A DNA stretch of 64,000 nt, taken from positions 8,657 through 72,656 of the forward strand of contig CAJTXT010000007.1 in the NCBI GenBank assembly GCA_910583875.1, in the 5' to 3' direction. The position numbers and the translations under genes are program-made. The notes beneath the pieces were generated by a model. It was not told the origin of the DNA. It did no database searches and saw nothing but the letters and a program-made list of their open reading frames with translations. Source of the stretch: an uncultured Vampirovibrio sp. (GTDB lineage Bacteria; Cyanobacteriota; Vampirovibrionia; Gastranaerophilales; Gastranaerophilaceae). Position 1 is the stretch's first letter. Each line of letters starts with the position of its first letter. This document shows positions 1 to 7,889 of the stretch, piece after piece.

Positions 1-259
1 GGCATGCTCCGCAAAGATTTGTTCCGGCTGCTCTTGCAACAACACTTATAGTATTCTTATAAGCATATTGCATTATTTCGCTTACTTGATGTGTATTTAG
101 AGGAAAAACAATAACATCTGCAATTTCGTTGGGATTTGTTATGTTGGTTGAATCAGTCGAGTATGTGTATCTTTCATCGTAAGATGAAAGAACATTTTCT
201 TCATCGGCAATTTTCTCCATTGATTCTACTAAATTATTTTTTAAAATGGTTTTAAGCAT
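1..259 (-). CDS. FAD-linked oxidase (GlcD-like), N-terminal part, cut by window edge
   Basis: The first 86 codons of a gene that continues to the left of the window. The translation begins MLKTILKNNLVESMEKIAD and reaches VVARAAGTNLCGAC, which matches the start of the FAD-binding (PCMH-type) domain of D-lactate/glycolate dehydrogenases (FAD_binding_4). There the RGGGT-like loop contacts the FAD pyrophosphate. The segment NPNEIADVIVFPLNTHQVSEIMQ is the usual strand-helix before that loop. The ATG at 257-259 is preceded by AGAGGA seven bases upstream, which supports this start. The gene is divergent from the protease at 429. Substrate (glycolate, lactate or another 2-hydroxyacid) cannot be told from this fragment. 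Confidence 0.75.
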   Translation of the reverse strand, partial: MLKTILKNNLVESMEKIADEENVLSSYDERYTYSTDSTNITNPNEIADVIVFPLNTHQVSEIMQYAYKNTISVVARAAGTNLCGAC

Positions 260-428
260 ATTTCCTCTTGATAAAATTGTAGCGCAAAACTAATTTTTAA
301 AACAATAATTTATAGTTAATTTGAAGTTATAATAACAGCTTTAATTGTTAAACCTACACACTTGGTTACTAATGCGCAGTATATGAAAAAACTGTTTAAT
401 GTATGAGTAAGAGAGGTTTGGTATAGTT

Positions 429-1121
429 ATGGCGAAACATTTAAAATTTTTATCTGTGATATTAGTTTTGTTTGTTTCCTTTATAAGCGGAATTATGATA
501 AATAGTTCTGTTTATTCAAAAGATGGTGATTATAAAGGCGAAGAATTCATAAATGTCACGGTTTACGAGAGAATTAATCCTGCAATTGTGCTTGTAGAAG
601 CTCAAATGATAGACGGGCTTTCAAGCGGCACAGGATGTATAGTAAATAAGAATGGGATAATTTTGACAAGTACTCATGTTGTGGATAAAGCATCTTATAT
701 TGAAGTAACAACTTCTAAAGGAGAAACTTACAAGGCAGAAGTTGTACAATCTGACGGTAAAACAGGTGATTTGGCTTTGTTAAAAATAAAACCAAATAAA
801 CCATTGCCGACAATTAGGCTGGGTGATTCTTCAATGGTAAAGGTGGGTCAGAAAGTACTTGCTATTGGAAATCCGTTTGGATTTAACGGAACGTTAACTA
901 CAGGAATTGTTTCAAGAATTGACTATGAAAGAAACAAAATCCAAACGGATGCGGCTATTAATCCAGGCTCCTCTGGTGGTCCGATTTTAAATGCTAATGG
1001 GGAAGTTATTGGTATAAGCCAGTCTATTTTTAATCCTGATAATAATAAATCTAATATTGGTATTGGCTTTGCTGTGCCTGCAAATGAAGTGAAAAAATTG
1101 GTTAGTGCTTATATAAATTAG
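429..1121 (+). CDS. HtrA/DegP-like serine protease without PDZ domain
   Basis: A 230-aa trypsin-like (S1C) protease. Residues 5-25 form a hydrophobic signal or anchor, so the enzyme acts outside the inner membrane. The catalytic triad is visible: His83 in STHVVD, Asp114 in GDLALLK, and Ser182 in NPGSSGGP. HtrA/DegP proteins normally carry one or two PDZ domains after the protease. This one stops about 48 residues past the active serine, so it is a protease-only form. The start has GAGAGG 12 bases upstream. Long hairpin H1 begins five bases after the stop codon. A role in degrading misfolded envelope proteins is inferred from the family. Confidence 0.88.
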   Translation: MAKHLKFLSVILVLFVSFISGIMINSSVYSKDGDYKGEEFINVTVYERINPAIVLVEAQMIDGLSSGTGCIVNKNGIILTSTHVVDKASYIEVTTSKGETYKAEVVQSDGKTGDLALLKIKPNKPLPTIRLGDSSMVKVGQKVLAIGNPFGFNGTLTTGIVSRIDYERNKIQTDAAINPGSSGGPILNANGEVIGISQSIFNPDNNKSNIGIGFAVPANEVKKLVSAYIN

Positions 1122-1125
1122 TAGT

Positions 1126-1239
1126 TATTTTAAAAAAGAAAAAGAGAATAGGTTTTACTTTTTCGCCCTGTGATTTCGCGGTACCTAAAATCAATGGGCT
1201 TCAAAAGTAAAACCTATTCTCTTTTTCTTTTTTAAAATA
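1126..1239 (-). repeat. Foldback element H1: conserved 40-nt core inside a perfect 37-bp stem
   Basis: Arms 1126-1162 and 1203-1239 are perfect reverse complements (37 bp). They enclose 40 nt (1163-1202) whose reverse complement starts GAAGCCCATTGATTTTAGG and ends GAAATCACAGGGCGA. The same core, with other arms, is found at 1280-1319, 18480-18519 and (variant) 18614-18659. Inside the core GCCC pairs with GGGC and TGATTT with AAATCA. The arm sequence is not shared with the other copies. It lies immediately after the protease stop codon. Confidence 0.9.
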
Positions 1240-1359
1240 TATAACAAAAAATATGAAATATAATATAGTCATGTATTTTGAAGTCCATTGTTTTTAGGAA
1301 TCGCGAAAACACAGGACGAAAAATACATGACTATATTATATTTCATATTTTTTGTTATA
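1240..1359 (+). repeat. Foldback element H2: conserved 40-nt core inside a perfect 40-bp stem
   Basis: Arms 1240-1279 and 1320-1359 are perfect reverse complements (40 bp) around a 40-nt core (1280-1319). The core starts GAAGTCCATTG and ends AAAACACAGGACGA. It is the H1 core in the opposite orientation, with paired changes: GTCC/GGAC instead of GCCC/GGGC, and TGTTTT/AAAACA instead of TGATTT/AAATCA. These paired changes argue that the fold matters. H2 abuts H1 with no gap and ends 11 bases from the stop codon of the 59-aa gene on the minus strand. Confidence 0.9.
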
Positions 1360-1360
1360 A

Positions 1361-1388
1361 AAAACACCTCTTATTGAGGTGTTTTTTT
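1361..1388. terminator. Bidirectional intrinsic terminator containing a stop codon in its loop
   Basis: A 10-bp stem (AAAACACCTC at 1361-1370 and GAGGTGTTTT at 1376-1385) has T-runs on both strands. It can end transcripts of the protease (plus) and of the small Cys-rich gene (minus). The TAA of the minus-strand gene (1371-1373) lies in the hairpin loop, so translation ends inside the terminator. Confidence 0.85.
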
Positions 1389-1550
1389 TGTTTGTTTTTC
1401 TTTAATATCAAGAACCGCATTGTGGGCTAATAAATATACGGAACATTGTTTATAATTTTTCATGTACCACGCACAATTTTCTTGCGCACATACTATGTTA
1501 ATTTCGTTTCCTGCACTCATTAAAGGGCAAATAGGAATTTTATTGCTCAC
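1371..1550 (-). CDS. Small four-cysteine protein (59 aa), likely metal-binding
   Basis: A 59-aa frame starting with GTG at 1548-1550, with AAAGGAG seven bases upstream. Translation contains CPLMSAGN, then CAQENCAWY, then QCSVYLLA: four cysteines (residues 8, 21, 26, 36). Small proteins with the pattern CPxM..C....CAWY....C are widespread in anaerobes and Firmicutes and look like minimal zinc-ribbon or Fe-S peptides; their function is not known to me. The reading frame starts 12 bases after the NfnA-like gene stop, so the two are probably cotranscribed. The stop codon is in the loop of the terminator at 1361-1388. Confidence 0.75.
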   Translation of the reverse strand: MSNKIPICPLMSAGNEINIVCAQENCAWYMKNYKQCSVYLLAHNAVLDIKEKQTKKTPQ

Positions 1551-1562
1551 AAATTTCTCCTT

Positions 1563-2411
1563 TTATCTTACAGCAGCATCAGCTTTTTTTAGAAGATTAC
1601 AGTTTTCACTTCTTCTTCTTTCTTCATCTTTATAGATTTTTGTTCTGTTGATAACTTCATCAAAATCAATTTTATGAGCATCAAAATCAGGACCATCTAT
1701 ACAAGCAAATTTAACTTCGCCGCCAACTGTAACTCTGCAAGCACCGCACATACCAGTACCATCAATCATAATAGGGTTCATACTAGCTTCTGTTTTAATG
1801 CCTTTATCTTTTGTTAAGTTTGCAACTGCTCTCATCATTGGCATAGGACCAACTGCGATTACATAATCAACTTTTTCTTTCTCCATAATTTCAGCTAAAA
1901 CTTCAGTTGTGAAACCTTTATGACCTAATGTACCGTCATCAGTAGCTATATGTAATTCTGTGCATGCTGTAGCCATTTTGTCATTCCAGAATAATAAATC
2001 TTTAGTTCTAGCACCCATAACCATATGAACTTTATTACCTGCATCATGGAATGCTTTAGAAATCAAATAGCATGGTGCAGCACCGTAACCACCGGCAACA
2101 CAAACAACTGTGCCGTATTTTTCAATTTCTGTAGCTTTACCTAAAGGTCCAACTATGTCTAAAATTTCTTCACCAACTTCAAGTTGAGCAAGTTTTTTTG
2201 TTGAATAACCAACAGCCATGAATACAACTGTTAAAATTCCGTTTTCTCTGTCAACGTCAGCGATTGTAATTGGAACTCTTTCGCCGTTATCTTCAACTCT
2301 GAATATAATAAATTGTCCTGCTTGAGCATTTCTTGTAACATAAGGTGCTTCAATTCTTAATTCGTATTGATTTGGACATAATTCAATTTTTTCTAAAATT
2401 TTATAACCCAC
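1563..2411 (-). CDS. NfnA/SudB-like ferredoxin:NADP oxidoreductase FAD subunit
   Basis: A 282-aa protein of the dihydroorotate dehydrogenase K / SudB-NfnA family. The first 95 residues form the FAD-binding barrel (GQFIIFRV, RVPITIAD). A NAD(P)-binding Rossmann part follows (VCVAGGYGAAPCYLI). Near the C-terminus MCGACRVTVGGEVKFACIDGPDFDAH gives the cysteines for a [2Fe-2S] cluster. Such subunits pass electrons between reduced ferredoxin and NAD(P)H, in NfnAB by flavin-based bifurcation. The partner NfnB is not adjacent in this window. I chose the GTG at 2409-2411, because GGAGG lies eight bases before it. A longer frame to 2459 would read through that ribosome-binding site. Confidence 0.85.
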   Translation of the reverse strand: MGYKILEKIELCPNQYELRIEAPYVTRNAQAGQFIIFRVEDNGERVPITIADVDRENGILTVVFMAVGYSTKKLAQLEVGEEILDIVGPLGKATEIEKYGTVVCVAGGYGAAPCYLISKAFHDAGNKVHMVMGARTKDLLFWNDKMATACTELHIATDDGTLGHKGFTTEVLAEIMEKEKVDYVIAVGPMPMMRAVANLTKDKGIKTEASMNPIMIDGTGMCGACRVTVGGEVKFACIDGPDFDAHKIDFDEVINRTKIYKDEERRRSENCNLLKKADAAVR

Positions 2412-2567
2412 AGGTTTAACCTCCATTTGTCGTTTGAAAATATTATAACATAAAACCAACTTAGCTGTGTATTTGTTAGAACAAAATTTTACGATAAATA
2501 TTTTGTTATGTAATTTGGTTTCAGTGTAAGAAGGTCAACGATAATTATGATTGTTTATGTACGTCTA

Positions 2568-3839
2568 TTATAAATTATATTTTTTATATTGTTTATAGAA
2601 ATCATTATATGGGTTTATTTTTATTGAGATATTTATGAAAATATTGCTAAGATGTTTAATATGTAATCCATCTACTAGGTTACCTATGCTCCAAAACGTA
2701 TATGCAATTTTTGTTCTTAGTTGTGATAGTTTTTTCTCTTCTACAAGTTTATTATCTTTGTATGAAATAGAAAAATAAGCATAAGGTCTTTCTCTAAAAA
2801 TATTACAAATATTGAAGCTATAATTAGTTATTTGATATTGTTTTATTTTTTCTTCTTTATACTGAATAATATTATTTTGATTATTTTCAAGATTTTTTAT
2901 ATATTCACCAAATTTAGGAATGAAAATTTCCCATGCTTTTTTTGATGGGTGAGCATCTATTTCAGAAATTTGTAGAGAAATATTATCACTATTTAAGCCT
3001 GTAATTTGTTCATAAGAAACAACCTTCACTCCATTTTTAATTAAGTCATCTATTATTGATAAAATTTCATAATCTTCTTCATAAATAAGTAGTATAAAAT
3101 CAGTTCTTTGGCCGTTATAATGTTTATCAATTTCTTTTTTTGACTCAAGTATATGCATTTTAAGAAATTCAGCTCTATCTTTTGCTTTTGATGTATTATA
3201 ATAAATTATTTCTTTTAGTGTAGATAAAACAGGAAATCTGAATATAAATTCTGAAAATTTATCATATATTAATTCATTATTTTTCTTATGATAAACAAAT
3301 GTAGGATACCCGCCAAATAGAATGGGTTCCATTGCTTTATTTATTCTATTTTGATGGTCATTCATATAAGTATATATAATTATAGGATTCTTTTTATCGT
3401 TAAAAATAGTATAAAATTCATCACTTTTTAATTGGAAAAGAGTATGTTGTGTGCCCCAGCCTCCAGCACTTCTATTGTAGACAGGACTTTTTAAGTATTT
3501 AGCTAGTCTATAATCAATATTGTCTTCAGCTTTTAGTCCAGCACCTTCAATAAAAGAGCATCCAAATAAAAAAATAGGACGGTTTTTATAATTTACTTCA
3601 TTCTCAAGTGGAGAAGTTACTCCGCCATAACGAATATATGTTTCTTTGTCAAACATTAAAGAACTTGTATATTTAATATTTAACTCTCTTGTTATATGTT
3701 TTATATATGAAATATTATCAAAGATACTATATCTATGAGAAATGTATAAATTGCTATAATAGATAACTATATCAAAAAGAAAAAATAGTGCTATTAGAAT
3801 AAGTATATTTACAAATAAAATTTTTAGAAATTTTTTCAT
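2568..3839 (-). CDS. Membrane-anchored SGNH-hydrolase-like protein
   Basis: 423 aa from the ATG at 3837-3839. Residues 1-28 are a single hydrophobic anchor after MKKFLK. The rest is extracytoplasmic and carries the blocks of an SGNH/GDSL hydrolase: FGCSFIEG (nucleophile block), GGWGTQHT (oxyanion glycine), YMNDHQNR (Asn block) and DAHPSKKAWE (the Asp..His block near the C-terminal third). Such proteins act as esterases or O-acetyl transferases on surface glycans. The longer frame to 3896 reads through the terminator at 3860-3884, so it is rejected. TATACT lies seven bases before the chosen ATG (with TG one base further), so a leaderless transcript is possible. The exact substrate is unknown. 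Confidence 0.65.
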   Translation of the reverse strand: MKKFLKILFVNILILIALFFLFDIVIYYSNLYISHRYSIFDNISYIKHITRELNIKYTSSLMFDKETYIRYGGVTSPLENEVNYKNRPIFLFGCSFIEGAGLKAEDNIDYRLAKYLKSPVYNRSAGGWGTQHTLFQLKSDEFYTIFNDKKNPIIIYTYMNDHQNRINKAMEPILFGGYPTFVYHKKNNELIYDKFSEFIFRFPVLSTLKEIIYYNTSKAKDRAEFLKMHILESKKEIDKHYNGQRTDFILLIYEEDYEILSIIDDLIKNGVKVVSYEQITGLNSDNISLQISEIDAHPSKKAWEIFIPKFGEYIKNLENNQNNIIQYKEEKIKQYQITNYSFNICNIFRERPYAYFSISYKDNKLVEEKKLSQLRTKIAYTFWSIGNLVDGLHIKHLSNIFINISIKINPYNDFYKQYKKYNL

Positions 3840-3859
3840 AGAAAAAGTATAGCATGAAA

Positions 3860-3884
3860 CAAAAGACCGCAAAAAGCGGTCTGG
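3860..3884 (-). terminator. Intrinsic terminator of the 124-aa FG-motif gene
   Basis: On the minus strand AGACCGC-TTTTT-GCGGTCT is followed by TTTTGTTT. The stem is seven GC-rich base pairs. It sits between the 124-aa gene (3926-4300) and the SGNH-like gene, so it separates their transcripts. Confidence 0.8.
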
Positions 3885-3925
3885 TAAAAATAACAAACAA
3901 TAATTAGGATTGGGGGAAGAAATTT

Positions 3926-4300
3926 TTAGTATGAAGCGTTTATGTATGCTAGAGCTAAATCGCCTGCTGCTTTTTCAGAAATTTCCGGAAATTCATTTGC
4001 AGCGATATTGAAAGCTTCTGCATAATCAGCTTCGTAGCCTTTTACAAAAGCTGCAATTCTTGCTTCTTGTTCTTTTGTTACATATTTTGAAACATCAAGA
4101 GTTTTTTGTGCTTTTACCGGAATCAAATCAGCGTTTTGTGCAGATAAATATCCAAGCACTTCATTAGAACCAAGTTGTTTATGTTGTTTTTCAGCAGCTT
4201 TTTGTTCCTTTGCAGGAGTTTTTGCTAAATCTTTTTCTGAATCTTGTTTATAGTAACTATTTCCTGTTACTCCGAATCTGATGGGGTTAATGTTTGCCAT
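3926..4300 (-). CDS. Small hypothetical protein with N-terminal NPIRFG motif
   Basis: A 124-aa protein beginning MANINPIRFGVTGNSYYKQ. It has no signal peptide and no membrane segment. The middle is charged and likely helical (DSEKDLAKTPAKEQKAAEKQ), and the C-terminal half is rich in Ala and Glu. I recognise no enzymatic domain. The N-terminal NPxxFG motif recurs in other proteins of this window (19237, 28530, 59128, 25123, 26009). It has its own terminator, and a 615-base gap full of repeats lies upstream, so it is probably monocistronic. A structural or targeting role for the motif is inference only. Confidence 0.65.
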   Translation of the reverse strand: MANINPIRFGVTGNSYYKQDSEKDLAKTPAKEQKAAEKQHKQLGSNEVLGYLSAQNADLIPVKAQKTLDVSKYVTKEQEARIAAFVKGYEADYAEAFNIAANEFPEISEKAAGDLALAYINASY

Positions 4301-4522
4301 TGTTTGTTTCTCCTAATTATTTGTTACACACATACTATCGACATAACTTTTAATGAACTTTAGTTTTAAAGTCCATTTTTGCGAAAAGTTGTTACATTTG
4401 TTTACAAAATGCCGAGGTAAATAAATCTCTAATATGTGATATTAAAAGTATTTTACTATATTTCATAAAATAATAGATTTTAGAAAAAATAGCCAAAAAT
4501 AGTAATAACAATTAAATCTTAC

Positions 4523-4659
4523 TGTCATTCCGAACTTGTTTCGGAATCTATCCAACTTGAAAATAGTTCATTGAACTTTTTGTTAGTTTGAGAATAATAT
4601 ATCAAAAATAATGTTTTATTATCAGGCTGGTAAGATGCTGAAACGAGTTCAGCATGACA
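4523..4659. repeat. MITE-like palindromic repeat with TGTCA/TGACA ends
   Basis: Starts TGTCATTCCGAACTTG and ends GAGTTCAGCATGACA. The two ends are imperfect inverted repeats of about 34 bases, each itself a small hairpin (TTCCGAA..TTCGGAA and TGCTGAA..TTCAGCA). About 70 bases of AT-rich sequence lie between them. Related copies occur at 4729-4880 and 43636-43802, and single ends at 25053-25086 and 43133-43164. Confidence 0.7.
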
Positions 4660-4728
4660 ATGTGGAGTAAAAAAAATTGGGAATTATATAGAAATTTACA
4701 CTAAATATGCTCAAAATATGGTCAAAAT

Positions 4729-4880
4729 GTCATTCCGAACTTGTTTTGGAATCTATCCAATTAGACAATCAAAAATTAAATTTTGAAATATAATAGCCTA
4801 ATTAACAAGTTGGTCAGATGCTGTGGAAAACCAGACATTTTCACAAAATTAAAGATTTTGGAAAAAGTAGTCAAACGAGT
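4729..4880. repeat. MITE-like repeat, second copy, right end truncated and carrying a nested insertion
   Basis: Starts TGTCATTCCGAACTTG like the copy at 4523. Its right end reads GATGCTG and then continues TGGAAAACCAGACATTTT... to GTAGTCAAACGAGTT, without the final CAGCATGACA. The stretch after GATGCTG is shared with the right end of the copy at 43636-43802, so the same insertion sits in the same place in both. Confidence 0.65.
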
Positions 4881-4915
4881 TAATTAGAAAAATAAGATAT
4901 AATTACTTTTTATAA

Positions 4916-7285
4916 TTATTTAACAAATTTTCTAACCTTTGGTGAATACATATAAACCTCGGGTTCAGAATCTCTCAAAATTACTTTTATTGCGTTATGG
5001 CGGTCTGTTCTTAAATATGTTTTGTTATTTTCTTTAATAATATTTAGGGTTTCATCATTCGGATGGTTATAGAAATTTCTACCTGTCGAAATTATAAATA
5101 GGTCTGTATTTTTTGCCATTGTTTTATTTATGGTGTTTTGTGCGCCATGGTGTCCTGATTTCATAATTGCAATATTTTGCTTGTATTCATTTGGTAATGA
5201 GTTATATGACTCAATATCGCCATCTCCCATAAATAAAATATTTTGATTTTTATATTTACAATGCACTATCAAGGATTTTTGGTTTTCTGTTTCAAGTTTG
5301 CTTCCAGAGGGTTTTATTATTGTCAATGTAAAATCATTTTTATTATAAATATTTTGAATGTCCGTGATATTTTTATAATTGAGATTATTTTCCGCAATAT
5401 AAGCTTTTATTTCATCAGATAGTTTTGTATTTTCATCTGCATCAGAAATATATAAATTATTAACTTTAAGAGTTTTTAGTATATCAATAGTTCCGCCTGC
5501 GTGGTCTGCGTCAAAGTGGGTTAATATTACTGAATTTAATCTTTTTATTCCTTTATCATTTAGGTACTTTATTATTATATTTTTTGCTTGAGAGGAGGAC
5601 TTTTTATATGGAAGTCTGCCTGTATCAATAAGAAAATAATCGTTTGATGTTGATTTTAAAAGCATTGCATCTGCATTACCTACTGAAAAGAAGATTATTT
5701 CAGGATTTTTATTAGGTATAGGAATAAAAGTTAAAGCAAAAGAAATTAAGATTATGCTGAATAAAACAAGGATTTTCTTCTTGAAATGTTTGTATCTTAA
5801 AATACAAGTTAGAGAAACAATCAATGTAAAATATAAAAGAATTTGAATTAGGTAAGGTTTCTTTAAATAAACTATTGAATAAGGCATATTAGAGAAAAAT
5901 TCCGCAACCTTTACTATATAAACTAACAACGGATTAAGAAGAAAGTCTGCTATATAACATACCTTAGAAGCGATTGCTGGGATAAGCGCCAAAATTGAAC
6001 TAATGAAGCCTGCAAAAGAAACAATACTTAAAACCGGAATAATAGCTATATTTGCAAGAACTGAGTACATTGAAAAAGTATTAAAATAGAACATTTGTAA
6101 TGGTGCGGCATAAAGCTGTGCAATAATGGGTATACAGCACGCACCAAGAAGATAATTTACAGGTTTAAATTTAAAGTTAAATGTAATTAACGGTGAAGTT
6201 AAAATAAGCGAAAAAGTTACTAAGAATGAAAGCTGAAAACCTATATCAAAAATCATTAAAGGGTTAATTAATAACATTAAAAATGCAACTAAAAACAATA
6301 ATGATATAGTTGAAGTTTTCTTATCAATCAATTTCCCGATTAATATTAAAGTAAGCATTAATGTTGCACGAATAATCGGAGGTCCGAAACCAGTCATACA
6401 AGTATAGAACAAAATAAGGAAAATACCTGATATTATTGAAAACTTGTAATTAAATTTAAGCCTAACAGCAAAGAAAAACCATATACCAAAAATTAAAGTT
6501 ACATTCATTCCTGAGGCTGCAAGTATATGAAAAATCCCCGAATTTATAAAAGAGGTTTTAGTATCTTCATCAGGGTTTACAGCATCATCTCCGAAAATAA
6601 TACCGCCTAATATTTCAAGCATTGGTGATTTTATATTTTGAGCATGAATTTTTATTATTTCAGTTCTTTTATCGTTTAATTTACTTAAAAACTTACCTGC
6701 AAAATCATTAGCATGCTGTGTTATTTCCCATTGATTTGTATCATTAACATAAATGAGTGAGAAAGTATTTTTAAATTGCAAATATCTTGCATAATCAAAT
6801 TGAGAAGGATTTTGCGCATTTTGAGGAACTTTTACTTTACCGTTTAATTTTAAAGTGTCGCCTATTTTTATATTTTTAAATTCGCCGGTTTTATCCTCAA
6901 TAGTAATAAGTGTTTGCGCGTTTATATCTTTATTTAATATGTTATCTTCTGTAATTGATATTACTTTAGCGTAAAATTTTGTTTTATCTTGAAAGTTATT
7001 TGTCGGAATTGATGAAACTTTTGCTTCTATGTTTATGGTTTTATCATCGTATGAACTTAAATCATCAAAATATTTAAGATGAAAGGATGAGTTAAAGAAT
7101 CCAGCTAAAAATATTAAAACAAATACAATAAATAATCTTGTTGAAAATAAGTTTTTAACAGCATAAAGATAGCATAGAGTTGTAATTATTATAAGAGAAA
7201 ATGCTAAAGTAAAATTAATAAAAAAGGCAATAATTCCCAGCATATAAAATATAGAAAATAGTATGGTTTTTGCCTGTTTATTCAT
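4916..7285 (-). CDS. comEC: ComEC/Rec2 DNA-uptake channel protein
   Basis: 789 aa, full length for ComEC. Two transmembrane helices and an OB-like DUF4131 segment open the protein. The Competence domain follows, with many membrane helices (residues about 215-520; motif FHILAASGMNVTLIFG). A C-terminal metallo-beta-lactamase domain has the metal site LTHFDADHAGG near residue 590 and KSGHHGAQN further on. ComEC passes single-stranded DNA across the inner membrane during natural transformation, and the C-terminal domain is thought to degrade the non-transported strand. All key residues are present, so the gene looks functional. AAGAGA precedes the ATG. No other competence gene is adjacent. Confidence 0.93.
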   Translation of the reverse strand: MNKQAKTILFSIFYMLGIIAFFINFTLAFSLIIITTLCYLYAVKNLFSTRLFIVFVLIFLAGFFNSSFHLKYFDDLSSYDDKTINIEAKVSSIPTNNFQDKTKFYAKVISITEDNILNKDINAQTLITIEDKTGEFKNIKIGDTLKLNGKVKVPQNAQNPSQFDYARYLQFKNTFSLIYVNDTNQWEITQHANDFAGKFLSKLNDKRTEIIKIHAQNIKSPMLEILGGIIFGDDAVNPDEDTKTSFINSGIFHILAASGMNVTLIFGIWFFFAVRLKFNYKFSIISGIFLILFYTCMTGFGPPIIRATLMLTLILIGKLIDKKTSTISLLFLVAFLMLLINPLMIFDIGFQLSFLVTFSLILTSPLITFNFKFKPVNYLLGACCIPIIAQLYAAPLQMFYFNTFSMYSVLANIAIIPVLSIVSFAGFISSILALIPAIASKVCYIADFLLNPLLVYIVKVAEFFSNMPYSIVYLKKPYLIQILLYFTLIVSLTCILRYKHFKKKILVLFSIILISFALTFIPIPNKNPEIIFFSVGNADAMLLKSTSNDYFLIDTGRLPYKKSSSQAKNIIIKYLNDKGIKRLNSVILTHFDADHAGGTIDILKTLKVNNLYISDADENTKLSDEIKAYIAENNLNYKNITDIQNIYNKNDFTLTIIKPSGSKLETENQKSLIVHCKYKNQNILFMGDGDIESYNSLPNEYKQNIAIMKSGHHGAQNTINKTMAKNTDLFIISTGRNFYNHPNDETLNIIKENNKTYLRTDRHNAIKVILRDSEPEVYMYSPKVRKFVK

Positions 7286-7310
7286 TTTCTCTTAATTCCG
7301 ATTTATAAAA

Positions 7311-7338
7311 TAAGACTCTCACTAATGTAAGAGTCTTA
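7311..7338 (-). terminator. Intrinsic terminator downstream of the coiled-coil protein gene
   Basis: On the minus strand TAAGACTCTTAC and GTGAGAGTCTTA form a stem of about ten pairs followed by TTTTATAA. It lies between the stop at 7343 and the comEC start, so comEC must have its own start of transcription or depend on read-through. Confidence 0.75.
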
Positions 7339-7342
7339 TTTA

Positions 7343-7783
7343 TTATATCATTGTTTTTCTTATTTGATTTTTAGAACGCTCTAAATCTTTAATTCTTCTT
7401 TCAATTGATTTTATTTGCTCATCAAGAACTCTTCTTTGTTCTTTAATCAATTTATATTGAGTATCAACTTCTTGATATTTAGCTTGATAATCTAACAAAT
7501 CATTTCTTATATTTACCTGTGCGCTGTCAAGTTCAAATAAAGCATTGTTTAAACTTGTAGATTGTCCAGAAATACTATTTTGAGCATAAGAAGAAGAGGC
7601 TTTTGTGTTTTCTTCAATTGTAATATTTTTTGGTGCAGTTGTTTTTGCTGAAGTTGTAGTAGTTTTGGCAGGTGTAGTATTTGATGCATTATATTCTGTA
7701 GGGTCAAAAACCATACCGTCTGCAAATGCTATACTGCCTGACATAACAGCAATAATTGACAATATTAAAAAATTCTTTTTCAT
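7343..7783 (-). CDS. Secreted coiled-coil protein, unknown function
   Basis: 146 aa. Residues 1-21 (MKKNFLILSIIAVMSGSIAFA) are a typical signal peptide cleaved after AFA. Next comes a low-complexity Thr/Ala/Lys region (about residues 35-60). The C-terminal 65 residues form a strongly charged coiled coil (YQAKYQEVDTQYKLIKEQRR ... RRIKDLERSKNQIRK). It is expected in the periplasm. The layout (signal, linker, coiled coil) resembles small cell-division or peptidoglycan-associated adaptors, but no named family is recognised. It is divergent from mfd. Confidence 0.65.
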   Translation of the reverse strand: MKKNFLILSIIAVMSGSIAFADGMVFDPTEYNASNTTPAKTTTTSAKTTAPKNITIEENTKASSSYAQNSISGQSTSLNNALFELDSAQVNIRNDLLDYQAKYQEVDTQYKLIKEQRRVLDEQIKSIERRIKDLERSKNQIRKTMI

Positions 7784-7889
7784 AGTCTTACCCTTATTTT
7801 AATGTCTAGTTATATTAAAGCATTTTTTTATATCAACATACAATCGTATATATAATTGATAATTTATTTTAATGGTTTAAAATTAAGGA

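Larger units (their letters stand above)
4301..4915. other. Gene-free 615-base gap holding palindromic repeats
   Basis: Between the small FG-motif gene and comEC. The right part holds two copies of a TGTCA-ended palindromic repeat (4523-4659 and 4729-4880, listed separately). The left part (4301-4520) should hold the promoter of the minus-strand 124-aa gene, but I see no clear -35/-10 pair. No protein frame or RNA gene was seen here. Confidence 0.6.

Noticed and set aside
1126..1359. Reading H1/H2 as ordinary rho-independent terminators or as CRISPR repeats
   Set aside because: Terminators do not need 37-49 bp stems with a conserved 40-nt core, and a proper terminator follows at 1361. There are no spaced direct repeats, so it is not CRISPR.
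2412..2459. N-terminal extension of the NfnA-like protein
   Set aside because: The extension would place the strong GGAGG ribosome site inside the coding region, and the family starts at VGYKI-like sequence.
3840..3896. N-terminal extension of the SGNH-like protein
   Set aside because: The extra codons lie in the upstream gene's terminator hairpin; the hydrophobic anchor begins at the later ATG.
7605..7802. Plus-strand frame of 65 codons rich in Val and Phe
   Set aside because: It is the complement of the coiled-coil protein's Thr/Ala region and signal peptide and has no ribosome site of its own.
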